This document shows positions 1 to 7,575 of a stretch of DNA of 64,000 bases, one piece after another. The notes beneath the pieces are model-generated. The model was not told the DNA's origin. It did no database searches and was given only the letters and a program-made list of their open reading frames with translations. Source of the stretch: RGIG5299 sp045542315 (lineage in GTDB: Bacteria > Bacillota > Clostridia > Oscillospirales > RGIG5299); contig JAZQKU010000043.1 of the NCBI GenBank assembly GCA_045542315.1, positions 1-64,000 on the forward strand. Reading direction: 5' to 3'. The position numbers and the translations under genes are program-made. Position 1 is the stretch's first letter, and the number at the start of each line of letters is the position of its first letter.

Positions 1-558
1 AAGGATAACGGCGGATTTGATATAAACGAGGTGATCAGCCGCGTTTCGGGCAAGCTGATCCTTCGTCACCCTCACGTTTTCGGCGATTTAAGCGTAGCGG
101 ATTCGCAAGAGGTATTGAAGAATTGGGATGCGATAAAGAAGACCGAGAAATCGCAAAAGAGCGGAAGCTCGGTAATGAAAAGCGTTTCCCCTGCGCTTCC
201 CGCGCTGATTCGCGCCGAGAAGGTTCAGAAGAAGGCAAGAAACGAGCATTTCGATTTCAATAATATTGAAGAAACGCTCGAAAAGCTTTCGGAGGAGATC
301 GCAGAGCTTAAGGCGGCGATAGAGAAAAACGACGGCGCAAACGTAAGCGAGGAGATAGGCGACGTGCTGTTCTCAGCGGTCAACCTTTCGAGATTTGCAA
401 AGGTAAGCGCCGAGGAGGCTCTTACCCGTTCAACCGAAAAATTTATGGCTCGCTTTGAAAAATGCGAGGAGCTTGCTTTGAATGACAACGAGATATTTTC
501 ACAGCTTTCGTTTGAAAAACAGAACGAATATTGGGATAAAGCAAAGAAAAAGTTATAA
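1..558 (+). CDS. mazG: Nucleoside triphosphate pyrophosphohydrolase MazG, C-terminal part (5' end outside window)
   Basis: The reading frame is open from base 1, so only the C-terminal ~185 residues are seen. The segment holds the end of one MazG domain (KLILRHPHVFGD, the typical end of the N-terminal repeat) and a complete second MazG domain with the metal-binding pattern EEIAELKAAI followed by EEIGDVLFSAVNLSRF. MazG hydrolyses NTPs to NMP and pyrophosphate and cleans non-canonical nucleotides from the pool. The order mazG-hup-rqcP is conserved in many Firmicutes, which supports the call. An internal GTG at 31 is not the true start because the frame continues upstream with family-like residues. 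The family call is secure; its exact physiological substrate here is not visible. Confidence 0.93.
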   Translation, partial: KDNGGFDINEVISRVSGKLILRHPHVFGDLSVADSQEVLKNWDAIKKTEKSQKSGSSVMKSVSPALPALIRAEKVQKKARNEHFDFNNIEETLEKLSEEIAELKAAIEKNDGANVSEEIGDVLFSAVNLSRFAKVSAEEALTRSTEKFMARFEKCEELALNDNEIFSQLSFEKQNEYWDKAKKKL

Positions 559-623
559 GGTCAGGCTACTGTTCCCCTGACAGTATATAAAAATTATAAT
601 ATTTTAAAACGGAGGAAAATAAA

Positions 624-896
624 ATGAACAAGCAAGAACTCGTTGCAATCATGGCAGAAGACGCAAAGATTTCCAAAAAAGCAGCAGAGGCAGCACTCAA
701 CGCATTCACCGGCGCAGTAGAAGGCGCACTCGCAAAAGGCGACAAGGTTACTCTCGTAGGCTTCGGCACCTTCGACGTTAAGAAGAGAGAGGCAAGAACA
801 GGACGTAACCCCAGAACCAAAGAGGTTATCGAAATCAAGGCAGCAAAGCTTCCCGTATTCAAAGCAGGAGCAGGCCTTAAGAAAGCTATCGACTGA
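624..896 (+). CDS. hup: HU family DNA-binding protein
   Basis: This 90-residue protein has the full length and the signature of HU: an N-terminal helical dimerisation body (NKQELVAIMAEDAKIS) and the beta-arm segment GFGTFDVKKREARTGRNP, which carries the Pro/Arg tip that intercalates into the DNA minor groove. HU compacts the nucleoid and assists replication and recombination. The start at 624 follows a strong ribosome site (CGGAGG, 610-616). The gene sits 65 bp after mazG and is followed by a strong hairpin before rqcP. A TATAAT lies at 595-600, but I see no good -35 hexamer in front of it, so a private promoter is only possible. Confidence 0.97.
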   Translation: MNKQELVAIMAEDAKISKKAAEAALNAFTGAVEGALAKGDKVTLVGFGTFDVKKREARTGRNPRTKEVIEIKAAKLPVFKAGAGLKKAID

Positions 897-911
897 TAAG
901 ATTATAGGTTT

Positions 912-945
912 TGACGCCTTCTTTAAAAGAAGGCGTCAGAATTTT
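912..945 (+). terminator. Hairpin terminator/attenuator between hup and rqcP
   Basis: A 12-bp perfect stem (TGACGCCTTCTT, 912-923, with its complement at 927-938) is followed by a short, weak T tract. It would end most hup transcripts and reduce read-through into rqcP, giving much more HU than RqcP. Confidence 0.6.
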
Positions 946-961
946 GTAGGGCGGAAGATAA

Positions 962-1204
962 ATGAGAATCGACAAATATTTAAAGGTTTCCAGGCTGATA
1001 AAGCGTCGCACCGTGGCGGCTGAGGCATGCGGAACCGACCACGTTACCGTAAACGGCAAGGTGGTCAAGCCCTCTTACGACGTGAAGGTGGGCGACGTTA
1101 TTACAATTCGCTTCGGCGCAAACAGCCAGAGCTACAAGGTAACGGCTGTGAGAGAGCATTCGCTTAAAGCCGATGCAAGCGATATGTATGAGGAAGTAAA
1201 ATAA
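962..1204 (+). CDS. rqcP: S4-domain RNA-binding protein, RqcP/YabO family (ribosome quality control)
   Basis: This 80-residue protein is essentially a single S4 RNA-binding domain: MRIDKYLKVSRLIKRRT at the start, then VTVNGKVVKPSYDVKVGDVITI. The size, the S4 motif and the place directly after mazG and hup match RqcP (YabO, Hsp15-like) of Bacillus. In Bacillus, RqcP binds obstructed 50S subunits with RqcH and supports C-terminal alanine tailing of stalled nascent chains. The sporulation genes yabP, yabQ and divIC that follow rqcP in many Firmicutes are missing: a terminator comes immediately after the stop, so the synteny is broken here. The family is clear; the quality-control role is inferred from homology. 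Confidence 0.88.
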   Translation: MRIDKYLKVSRLIKRRTVAAEACGTDHVTVNGKVVKPSYDVKVGDVITIRFGANSQSYKVTAVREHSLKADASDMYEEVK

Positions 1205-1235
1205 AAGATCTCCCGTTTTTCGGGAGATTTTTTTA
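1205..1235 (+). terminator. Rho-independent terminator after rqcP
   Basis: The stem ATCTCCCG/CGGGAGAT (1208-1215 and 1221-1228) with a five-T loop is followed by a run of Ts. It begins one base after the rqcP stop codon. Confidence 0.92.
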
Positions 1236-1245
1236 TGTTGAAATG

Positions 1246-1276
1246 AAAAACGGCGTATCCGAAAAGGATACGCCGT
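1246..1276 (-). terminator. Rho-independent terminator of the rpsF-ssb-rpsR operon
   Basis: The ten-base stem CGGCGTATCC (1251-1260) pairs with GGATACGCCG (1265-1274). On the minus strand it is followed by TTTTT. It lies just past the rpsR stop and faces the rqcP terminator, so the two operons converge here. Confidence 0.9.
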
Positions 1277-1282
1277 GGTTGA

Positions 1283-1537
1283 TCAGTCTGCTGAATAGGG
1301 CAAAAGTGCAATGTATCTTGCTCTTTTGATAGCGGTAGTGATCTGTCTCTGGTGCATAGCGCAGGTGCCGGTCATTCTTCTGGGAAGAATCTTTGCACGC
1401 TCGGAAACGTATCTTCTGAGCTTTGCGGCATCCTTGTAGTCTATAACGAGATTTTTATCAGCACAGAAAGCGCAAACCTTCTTCTTCTTTTTGTTCTTGA
1501 AGGAAGGTCTCTCTGCTGCATTGTTCATTTCTGCCAT
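1283..1537 (-). CDS. rpsR: 30S ribosomal protein bS18, zinc-binding (C+) form
   Basis: This 84-residue bS18 binds the platform of the 30S subunit as a heterodimer with bS6. The core RRYVSERAKILPRRMTGTC and HQRQITTAIKRARYIALLPY are diagnostic. Cys22, Cys25, Cys59 and His62 form a CxxC...CxxH set, so this is the zinc-containing type rather than the zinc-free paralogue made under zinc limitation. It is the last gene of an rpsF-ssb-rpsR operon. The start follows the ribosome site GGAATG in the short gap after ssb. Confidence 0.97.
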   Translation of the reverse strand: MAEMNNAAERPSFKNKKKKKVCAFCADKNLVIDYKDAAKLRRYVSERAKILPRRMTGTCAMHQRQITTAIKRARYIALLPYSAD

Positions 1538-1560
1538 TGTAGTTTCATTCCTTTCGTAAA

Positions 1561-2004
1561 TTAGAAGGGAAGCTTATCATCGTCGTCGATAAGCTCCTGA
1601 AAATCAACAGCGGGAGCCGCCGTTTCTTTTCTCTCTGCCGGAGTGTTCATAAATTCCGCGCCTGCATTGTCAGACGCATCTCTTTTGGACTCGGCGAAAT
1701 ATACCTCATCTGCAATAATTTCCCAGTTTACACGGTTCTGGTTGTTATTGTCGGTCCAGCTTCTTGACTGGAGCTGACCTACAACGAAGATGCCGCTGCC
1801 TTTTTTGAAATATTTGCAAACGAATTCTGCGGTGTTTCTCCAAGCGACAACGTTGATGAAATCAGCAACGCTTTGCTCGCCGGATTTTGCTCTGCGGTTA
1901 ACGGCAACCGAGAAAGAGGTTACCGACAAACCTGATGTGGTGGTCTTGAGTTCAGGATCGCGGGTGATTCTGCCCGATATCATTGCTTTGTTGAAGTTAA
2001 GCAT
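1561..2004 (-). CDS. ssb: Single-stranded DNA-binding protein
   Basis: SSB coats single-stranded DNA during replication and repair. The OB-fold begins MLNFNKAMISGRITRDPELK and includes FINVVAWRNTAEFVCKYFKKG. A flexible linker rich in Ala and Glu leads to the acidic C-terminal tip DDDDKLPF, which recruits partner enzymes. I chose the ATG at 2004 because GAGGT ends eight bases upstream; an in-frame GTG at 2019 overlaps that ribosome site and is unlikely. The resulting 147 residues are usual for the family. The position between rpsF and rpsR is the classic Firmicutes order. Confidence 0.96.
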   Translation of the reverse strand: MLNFNKAMISGRITRDPELKTTTSGLSVTSFSVAVNRRAKSGEQSVADFINVVAWRNTAEFVCKYFKKGSGIFVVGQLQSRSWTDNNNQNRVNWEIIADEVYFAESKRDASDNAGAEFMNTPAERKETAAPAVDFQELIDDDDKLPF

Positions 2005-2024
2005 CTTTAAAGACCTCACTTAAA

Positions 2025-2321
2025 TTATTCTTCGGGGTTGATGATCATAGAACGGAGAATGCCGTCGGTGATGCCGAAAATACGGTCAAGCTCGGCGGGG
2101 AATTCAGGCTCGCTCTTGAAGCAAACGAAAACGTAGTAGCCTTCGGTCTTTTTGTTGATCTCGTAGGCAAGCTTTCTTTTGCCCCATTCTTCGGTCTTCT
2201 CAACGGTGCCGTTTGCAGCGATAAGATCGGCAAACTTCTTAACGGTCTCGGCAATAGCCTCCTCGGTAAGAGCGGCGTCGATGATGTAGACAAGCTCGTA
2301 AGAACGGATAACTTTTTCCAT
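2025..2321 (-). CDS. rpsF: 30S ribosomal protein bS6
   Basis: This 98-residue bS6 has the family landmarks: YELVYIIDAALTEE at the N-terminus, GTVEKTEEWGKRKLAYEI and EGYYVFVCF. It assembles with bS18 on the 30S platform. It is the first gene of the operon, with a strong AAAGGAGG ribosome site and a consensus promoter about 60 bp upstream. I looked for the S6:S18 autoregulatory leader (a hairpin with an unpaired CCG) in the 50-base 5' region and did not find a convincing one, although a short hairpin is possible around 2344-2370. Confidence 0.97.
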   Translation of the reverse strand: MEKVIRSYELVYIIDAALTEEAIAETVKKFADLIAANGTVEKTEEWGKRKLAYEINKKTEGYYVFVCFKSEPEFPAELDRIFGITDGILRSMIINPEE

Positions 2322-2380
2322 GTTTTATTTACCTCCTTTTGGACTTTGGCCCTCTATCTCTGAGAGCAAGGGTACGTAGT

Positions 2381-2409
2381 ATTATACCTCAACCTTTTGA
2401 AAAAGTCAA
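2381..2409 (-). promoter_or_regulatory. SigA promoter of rpsF-ssb-rpsR
   Basis: On the minus strand a -35 TTGACT (2404-2409) and a perfect -10 TATAAT (2381-2386) are separated by exactly 17 bp. Transcription would start near 2374. Confidence 0.88.
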
Positions 2410-2414
2410 GGATT

Positions 2415-3095
2415 TTAAACGTTTTTTTGCAAATTTTTGTGTTTTTTCGTTAAAATAACGGCAGTAATACTGCAAATTATGAAAATCAGCGAAAGGGTGA
2501 CAACCGAAATGCCTATCATAACACCGCAGTCGATGAAAAACTGCTGGGGAAGTATTGCCAGAATACCGTCACGGGTGATGTCAAACAGCCAGTTTGACTT
2601 GCCGTAAAACAAAACCTGATGAAAAAATCTGTAAGCCTCCCACACGTCAACGGCAAGATATATTCCGAAAAAGGCTATTGGGAAGACGGCAATAAGGGAG
2701 CCGAAAAACAAAGGGGATATAACGCGGCTTTTGTTTTTCCTGTTTCTTATTTTATAAATTGCATAACCGACCATAAATACTGCCGATACACCTAAAACGG
2801 CGTAATCGAGAAGAAAAAGGAATTTGCAATCCATAAAATGCGCCTCTGCCTCCTTGCTGCAGGAAAAAACTCCGGTTCCAAACGGAGCGCCTGAGGTAAG
2901 CGAGTCGAGAAGCTCGTCGTAGGCATCAATGATGGTTTCTCTGCTTTCGCCGCTTGCTTCAATAAGACCGTAATGGTCTATCCTTCCGTAGTAAAAGTCA
3001 CGGAAGGTTATGGGAAGGCTTATTGAAAGGCTCAGAATGAAAAGTGCGGTAAAGATAACCGTTATAAAATAACCGAACTTTTTTAAAAGCTTCAA
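2415..3095 (-). CDS. Integral membrane protein, DUF1461 / TIGR01906 family
   Basis: The protein is about 226 residues with an N-terminal membrane segment, a short extracytoplasmic loop and three further membrane segments ending in a basic tail. The loop motif FSCSKEAEAHFMDCKFLF and the later WLFDITRDGILAILPQQFF match the pattern of the TIGR01906/DUF1461 integral membrane family, whose function is unknown. I chose a TTG start at 3095: it follows GGAGG at good distance and overlaps the TGA of the upstream gene (TTGA), so the two are translationally coupled. An ATG further upstream (3161) would overlap the previous gene by 70 bp and lacks a ribosome site. Confidence 0.75.
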   Translation of the reverse strand: MKLLKKFGYFITVIFTALFILSLSISLPITFRDFYYGRIDHYGLIEASGESRETIIDAYDELLDSLTSGAPFGTGVFSCSKEAEAHFMDCKFLFLLDYAVLGVSAVFMVGYAIYKIRNRKNKSRVISPLFFGSLIAVFPIAFFGIYLAVDVWEAYRFFHQVLFYGKSNWLFDITRDGILAILPQQFFIDCGVMIGISVVTLSLIFIICSITAVILTKKHKNLQKNV

Positions 3096-3769
3096 AGAGA
3101 AGCCTCCTCTCTTGTTACGGAAACAGCAATAAGCGCTTGCGATGGAAGATAAAACGTCCACATTCCAAAGAAAATGAAGGTCTCGATCTTCGGGAAAAGA
3201 CCGAGATTAAAGGCTCCGACGCAAATATCGCATAACAGAAAAAGAAAAAGTCCCAAAGCAAGCTCAATGGGCTCCTTTTTAAAAAATGCGGCAAATGCGG
3301 CAAGGGCAGTGTTTAACAAAAGATTTATTATTGAGAATGCGGAAAGAAAATATAATAACGGCGCTTCCAAATGGAGAAGAATAACAGAAGCGACTGAAAA
3401 TAAAAAGATTCTCAAGGCTGACGACAGCAAAAACGTGCCCTTTTTCTTTCCGAGTGAAAGCTTTAGAAAATAGACTGTCTGCACTGTGCAGAAAAGGAAA
3501 ACGCCTAACTCGTAGCGGTCGTTTTCAACGAGCAAGAACCAATCTGCAGCGAGGGTGAGGGACATCGCCGCTAAAATAAAGGGCGTGCCTCCAAGCCTCC
3601 CTTTAATCACTTTTCTGACTGCTTCAAAAATGACAAAGAGGAAGCAAATTATAATTGAAATATATTTGATTAAAGCCGAGGGAAAGGCGGCAAGACCAAG
3701 ATCGGCGACGGTGAAAATAAGAAAAAGAGCCGCCTCGGTAAAGAAAAACAAAAGCTTTGAAAATTTCAT
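3092..3769 (-). CDS. Polytopic membrane protein, YhhN/TMEM86-like (putative lysoplasmalogenase)
   Basis: This 225-residue protein is made of about seven or eight hydrophobic segments. The spacing of polar residues, in particular AADWFLLVENDRYELGVFLF in the middle and LLCDICVGAFNL followed by FYLPSQALIAVSV near the end, resembles the YhhN family, which includes lysoplasmalogenases that hydrolyse the vinyl-ether bond of lysoplasmalogens. Many Clostridia make plasmalogens, so the role is plausible but inferred. The ATG overlaps the rsmI stop (ATGA), so it is coupled to rsmI and to the DUF1461 gene after it. Confidence 0.5.
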   Translation of the reverse strand: MKFSKLLFFFTEAALFLIFTVADLGLAAFPSALIKYISIIICFLFVIFEAVRKVIKGRLGGTPFILAAMSLTLAADWFLLVENDRYELGVFLFCTVQTVYFLKLSLGKKKGTFLLSSALRIFLFSVASVILLHLEAPLLYFLSAFSIINLLLNTALAAFAAFFKKEPIELALGLFLFLLCDICVGAFNLGLFPKIETFIFFGMWTFYLPSQALIAVSVTREEASL

Positions 3770-4590
3770 TTTACAAAACGGTTGTAAAGGTCGTTTTTGC
3801 GAAGCCCCGTTTTCTTGGCGGCTTCCTTTACCGCGTCGGTGCGGGAAAGACCGTTTGATAAGGCCTCGTTGAATATTTTTTCGGCGGCGTCATAATCGGG
3901 TAAGATCTCCTCCTCGGGCTTTCCGCCTACGATCACTACGAATTCGCCCAAGGGGTCCTTTTGCTCGTATTTTTCGATAGCGGCAAAAAGAGAGGTTGTA
4001 ATTATCTCCTCGTAAAACTTTGAAAGCTCACGAGCAAGCACTACCTTGCGGTCTCCGAAATATTCCGCCATATCCTTAAGCGTTTTCAAAAGGCGGTGGG
4101 GCGCCTCGTAAAAGACCATGGTGCGCTTTTCGTCAACAAGTGAGGAAAGATGCTCCTTCCTTGAATTGTGTGCGGTTGACAAAAAGCCCTCGAAGGTAAA
4201 TCTTCCGGTGGGCATGCCCGAAGCAGAAAGGGCGGTGATGACTGCGGAGGGCCCCGAAATGGGAGTGACCCTTATTCCGTTTTCGTGGCAGATCCTCACA
4301 AGCTCCTCGCCGGGGTCTGAGATAGCGGGGGTGCCCGCATCGCTTACCAAGGCGATCGACTCGCCGTTTTGCATCCTTTCAATAAGCTTTCCCGAACGCT
4401 CAACGATATTGTGAGCGTGATAGCTTATCATCTCTTTTTTGATTCCGAGATGATTTAAAAGCTTTTGAGTATTTCTCGTGTCTTCCGCCGCAATAAATGA
4501 AACGCTTTTAAGGATCTCCACCGCTCTCGGAGAGAGATCGTTTAAATTTCCAATCGGCGTGGCAACAACGTAAAGACCGTTCAAATCCAT
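3766..4590 (-). CDS. rsmI: 16S rRNA (cytidine1402-2'-O)-methyltransferase RsmI
   Basis: RsmI methylates the ribose of C1402 in the decoding centre of 16S rRNA using S-adenosylmethionine. The 274-residue protein has the tetrapyrrole-methylase fold signatures: LYVVATPIGNLNDLSPRA, FIAAEDTRNT, ALVSDAGTPAISDPG (the SAM-binding loop) and VFYEAPHRL. The length is normal. Its start lies one base from the stop of the upstream methyltransferase gene, and its stop overlaps the next gene, so it is the centre of a four-gene coupled operon. Confidence 0.95.
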   Translation of the reverse strand: MDLNGLYVVATPIGNLNDLSPRAVEILKSVSFIAAEDTRNTQKLLNHLGIKKEMISYHAHNIVERSGKLIERMQNGESIALVSDAGTPAISDPGEELVRICHENGIRVTPISGPSAVITALSASGMPTGRFTFEGFLSTAHNSRKEHLSSLVDEKRTMVFYEAPHRLLKTLKDMAEYFGDRKVVLARELSKFYEEIITTSLFAAIEKYEQKDPLGEFVVIVGGKPEEEILPDYDAAEKIFNEALSNGLSRTDAVKEAAKKTGLRKNDLYNRFVK

Positions 4591-4591
4591 T

Positions 4592-5245
4592 TTAAAGCTC
4601 CTTAGTGATAACGTCGGGCTCGGTGATAACGCCCTCTTTTGCGCCCTTTTTTGCCTCTATAAGCACTGCGTGAGGGCTGCTCTTCGAGTCCTTTTTGATA
4701 AACCTTATTCTTTTTATCGCAAGACTCGCCTTTTTTGCCTCTGCGGCAAATTCAAAGAGACGCTGTGCGGGACAGACGGCAAACAAAAGTCCGCCGTATT
4801 TAATAACTCTTGCCGCGGCAAAGATAAAATCGGAAAAATCACCGTGACGTGCCGTTGCCATTTCCGCTGTAACGGGCTTTTTGCCGCTTCCCTCTCCGTA
4901 GTATGGAGGGTTGGTAACGGCTATGTCGAAGGTATCGTTGTATTTTACGGGAATATCCTTAACATCGGAAAGAAGGGCCTCGTAGCGCCCTGTAAGACCG
5001 TTTTCCTCAATATTCTTGTTGATAAGCTCAAAGGCAGCCTTCTGGCAGTCAACAAGCAGGCAGGAAGAGATCCTCTTTGAAAGAGAAAGGCCCAAAACAC
5101 CGGTGCCGGCTCCGAGATCTATTGCTCTTTGATTGCGGTTGCTTCTTACAAATTCCGAAAGCAAAAAGGAGTCGGTTCCTATTTTAAAAACCTCGGGAGA
5201 AGAAATGACCCTCTCGCCCGAGGGCAAAAATTCAAAATTATCCAT
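4592..5245 (-). CDS. tRNA1(Val) (adenine37-N6)-methyltransferase-like protein (TrmN6/YabB type)
   Basis: This is a class I SAM-dependent methyltransferase of 217 residues. Motif I AIDLGAGTGVLGL binds SAM; NPPYYGEGS is the amino-adenine motif IV typical of N6-adenine methylases acting on tRNA or protein. The N-terminal FLPSGERV...FKIGTDSFLLSEF is characteristic of the TrmN6/YabB group that methylates A37 of tRNA. YabB and the RsmI homologue YraL/YabC are neighbours in many Firmicutes, which supports the call. The ATG at 5245 follows AAGGGG; an in-frame start 75 bp upstream lacks a ribosome site. Confidence 0.85.
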   Translation of the reverse strand: MDNFEFLPSGERVISSPEVFKIGTDSFLLSEFVRSNRNQRAIDLGAGTGVLGLSLSKRISSCLLVDCQKAAFELINKNIEENGLTGRYEALLSDVKDIPVKYNDTFDIAVTNPPYYGEGSGKKPVTAEMATARHGDFSDFIFAAARVIKYGGLLFAVCPAQRLFEFAAEAKKASLAIKRIRFIKKDSKSSPHAVLIEAKKGAKEGVITEPDVITKEL

Positions 5246-5300
5246 AAATAATACCCCTTGAAAGCGGGTTTGAAAAGTAAAATAAATCTTCCGAATACCG

Positions 5301-5330
5301 AAACACCCTGTGGAGACCACAGGGCGTTTT
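5301..5330 (-). terminator. Hairpin downstream of the ferredoxin gene
   Basis: CCCTGTGG (5306-5313) pairs with CCACAGGG (5317-5324) around a three-base loop. The T tract on the minus strand is weak, while the plus side has many Ts, so it may act in both directions. Confidence 0.55.
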
Positions 5331-5346
5331 CGTTTTTCTTTTTTAA

Positions 5347-5517
5347 TTACTCTGCTTTGGGAGCATCAACGGGACAAGCTCCGGCGCAAGAACCGCAATC
5401 AATGCAAGCATCTGCGTCGATAACGTATTTTCCGTCGCCCTCAGAGATAGCTTCAACGGGGCACTCGCTTGCGCATGCGCCGCAAGCAATGCAATCGTCA
5501 CTGATAATGTATGCCAT
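5347..5517 (-). CDS. Small 2[4Fe-4S] ferredoxin (56 residues)
   Basis: Reading the minus strand from the ATG at 5517 gives a 56-residue protein with two classic four-cysteine cluster motifs, CIACGACASEC and CIDCGSCAGAC, each followed by PV. This is the clostridial-type ferredoxin that carries low-potential electrons for enzymes such as pyruvate or indolepyruvate oxidoreductase and hydrogenase. A strong AGGAGG ribosome site sits six bases before the ATG and a good promoter lies upstream. It is a monocistronic gene, easily missed because of its size; a longer frame on the same DNA (to 5642) is a shadow. Confidence 0.95.
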   Translation of the reverse strand: MAYIISDDCIACGACASECPVEAISEGDGKYVIDADACIDCGSCAGACPVDAPKAE

Positions 5518-5547
5518 TTCGATACCCTCCTCTTTTGACTTGCTTCT

Positions 5548-5575
5548 ATTATATCACAATTATTGAAAAATGCAA
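5548..5575 (-). promoter_or_regulatory. Promoter of the ferredoxin gene
   Basis: On the minus strand TTGCAT (5570-5575) and a perfect TATAAT (5548-5553) are spaced 16 bp apart, about 30 bp before the ferredoxin start. Confidence 0.75.
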
Positions 5576-5594
5576 GCGGAATTTTAAAAAAGAC

Positions 5595-5630
5595 GAAAAA
5601 ACCGCCCCGAAATAAGCTTCGGGGCGGTTT
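5595..5630 (-). terminator. Rho-independent terminator of pckG
   Basis: A ten-base perfect stem ACCGCCCCGA/TCGGGGCGGT (5601-5610 and 5619-5628) is followed on the minus strand by TTTTTT. Confidence 0.92.
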
Positions 5631-5642
5631 GTAACTATGCAA

Positions 5643-7397
5643 TTAAGAAATTCTCTTTTTGAGGTTTGCAAGCTCGGTCTGAAGCTCTGCGGGGATCTTG
5701 CCCTCGAACTTTGCATAGAACTCCTCGAGAGAAGCGGCGTCCTCTGCCCAGAGAGCGTTGTCAACGTCAAGAAGATTCTTAACGTCCTCAACGGTCATAT
5801 CAAGACCCTCAAGGTTGATATCCTCTGCCTTGGGAAGATAACCGATAGCAGACTCAACAGCCTCTGCCTTGCCCTCGGCGCGGTCAAGGATCCACATGAG
5901 AACTCTCATGTTGTCGCCAAAGCCGGGCCATGCGAAGTGACCTTCTGCATCGGTGCGGAACCAGTTAACGTTGAAGATCTTGGGAGGATTCTCAAGCTTC
6001 TTGCCGATATCGAGCCAATGCTGGAAGTAGTTGGCCATATTGTAGCCGCAGAAGGGAAGCATAGCCATGGGGTCACGTCTTACCACGCCTACTGCGCCGC
6101 TTGCCGCAGCGGTGGTCTCGGAAGCCATAGCGGAGCCGACGAATACGCCGTGCTGCCAATCAAATGCCTCGTAAACGAGGGGAGCGGTCTTTGCACGTCT
6201 GCCGCCGAATACGATAGCGGAGAGCGGTACACCATCGGGATTATTGAACTCCTTGGAGATGCAGGGGCAGTTCTCTGCGGGAGCGGTAAAGCGAGAGTTG
6301 GGATGTGCGCCCTTAACGCCGGAATCCTTGGTCCAGGGGTTGCCCTTCCAATCGATACCGGTATCGGGAGCTGCGGAAAGACCTTCCCACCAAACGGTGT
6401 TCTCTTCGGTCTTTACAACGTTGGTGAAGATGGTATTCTTCATGGTAGCTGCCAAAGCGTTGGGGTTGGACTTTGCATTGGTGCCGGGAGCAACGCCGAA
6501 GAAGCCGTTTTCGGGGTTAACTGCCCAAAGCTTGCCGTCTCTGATTCTGATCCAGGCAATATCGTCGCCTACGCACCAGACCTTGTAGCCCTTGTTGCGG
6601 TAGACCTCGGGGGGAATGAGCATTGCGAGGTTGGTCTTGCCGCAAGCGGAGGGGAATGCTGCTGCGATGTATTTAACTTCGCCTTCGGGATTTTCGATAC
6701 CGAGGATAAGCATATGCTCTGCCATCCAGCCCTCGTTACGTCCGAGGTAGGAAGCTATACGGAGAGCGAAGCACTTTTTGCCAAGCAAAACGTTGCCGCC
6801 GTAACCGGAGTTAACGGACATAATGGTATTATCCTGGGGAAAATGCATGATGTAGCGGTTTTCCTCATCAATATCCTTTCTTGCGTGAAGACCCTTGATG
6901 AAGTCTGCTCTCTCACCGAGAACGTCCAAAACCTTCTGACCTACTCTGGTCATGATGTGCATGTTAAGAACAACGTAGATGGAATCGGTAAGCTCGATAC
7001 CGATCTTTGCAAAATCGGAGCCTACAACAGACATTGAGTAGGGGATAACGTACATAGTACGGCCCTTCATAGAGCCTGCGAAAAGACCGTTGAGCATTTT
7101 ATATGCCTCGGAGGGCTCCATCCAGTTGTTTATGGGACCTGCCTCTTCCTTGGTGGGAGTGCAGATAAAGGTACGGTGCTCAACACGTGCAACGTCGTTG
7201 ACGGCGGTGCGGTGGAGATAGCAACCGGGAAGTTTGTCCTGATCGAGTTTTTCAAGCTCTCCGGTAGAACAAGCCTCGGCTCTCAAAGCCTCGATCTGCT
7301 CCTCGCTTCCGTCGATAAGTACGATGTTGTCGGGGCAGGTAAGCGCCGCAACCTCTTCGATCCATTTGGAAAGAGCTTCATTTTTTAAATTAAGCAT
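5643..7397 (-). CDS. pckG: Phosphoenolpyruvate carboxykinase (GTP)
   Basis: This enzyme interconverts oxaloacetate + GTP with phosphoenolpyruvate + GDP + CO2, at the junction between glycolysis and C4-acid metabolism. At 584 residues it has the length of the GTP-dependent family. The kinase loop AAFPSACGKTNLAMLIPP contains the reactive-cysteine P-loop variant (FPSACGKT) found only in GTP enzymes; other landmarks are HRTAVNDVARVEHRT, RMYVIPYSMSV-like MYVIPYSMSVVGS, and WCVGDDIAWIR. It has its own consensus promoter and terminator, so it is monocistronic. In fermenting gut anaerobes this enzyme often runs toward oxaloacetate to make succinate or propionate; the direction here is not visible. 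Confidence 0.96.
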   Translation of the reverse strand: MLNLKNEALSKWIEEVAALTCPDNIVLIDGSEEQIEALRAEACSTGELEKLDQDKLPGCYLHRTAVNDVARVEHRTFICTPTKEEAGPINNWMEPSEAYKMLNGLFAGSMKGRTMYVIPYSMSVVGSDFAKIGIELTDSIYVVLNMHIMTRVGQKVLDVLGERADFIKGLHARKDIDEENRYIMHFPQDNTIMSVNSGYGGNVLLGKKCFALRIASYLGRNEGWMAEHMLILGIENPEGEVKYIAAAFPSACGKTNLAMLIPPEVYRNKGYKVWCVGDDIAWIRIRDGKLWAVNPENGFFGVAPGTNAKSNPNALAATMKNTIFTNVVKTEENTVWWEGLSAAPDTGIDWKGNPWTKDSGVKGAHPNSRFTAPAENCPCISKEFNNPDGVPLSAIVFGGRRAKTAPLVYEAFDWQHGVFVGSAMASETTAAASGAVGVVRRDPMAMLPFCGYNMANYFQHWLDIGKKLENPPKIFNVNWFRTDAEGHFAWPGFGDNMRVLMWILDRAEGKAEAVESAIGYLPKAEDINLEGLDMTVEDVKNLLDVDNALWAEDAASLEEFYAKFEGKIPAELQTELANLKKRIS

Positions 7398-7437
7398 TGA
7401 ACCAGTCTCCTTTAAGAAAACAAAATTTTACTTATAT

Positions 7438-7466
7438 ATTATAAATGATTTTTCAATAAAAGTCAA
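7438..7466 (-). promoter_or_regulatory. SigA promoter of pckG
   Basis: On the minus strand TTGACT (7461-7466) and TATAAT (7438-7443) are separated by 17 bp. The 5' leader would be about 35 bases and is AT rich. Confidence 0.85.
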
Positions 7467-7575
7467 TGATAAAATATTAACAAAATCAATGTTTGTAAAC
7501 CGAATGCAAAAAATCCGTTAACTTCTTCTCTTTTTGGCGAAATTGAATAAAATGTTTTATATAGGAGGGTTAATA

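Noticed and set aside
2322..2380. S6:S18-binding autoregulatory leader before rpsF
   Set aside because: The leader is short and lacks the conserved unpaired CCG in a hairpin; only a weak stem can be drawn.
5637..7037. 466-codon open frame on the plus strand opposite pckG
   Set aside because: It is rich in Cys, Gly and Val in the way antisense frames of highly biased genes are, has no ribosome site or family resemblance, and lies fully within the well-supported pckG.
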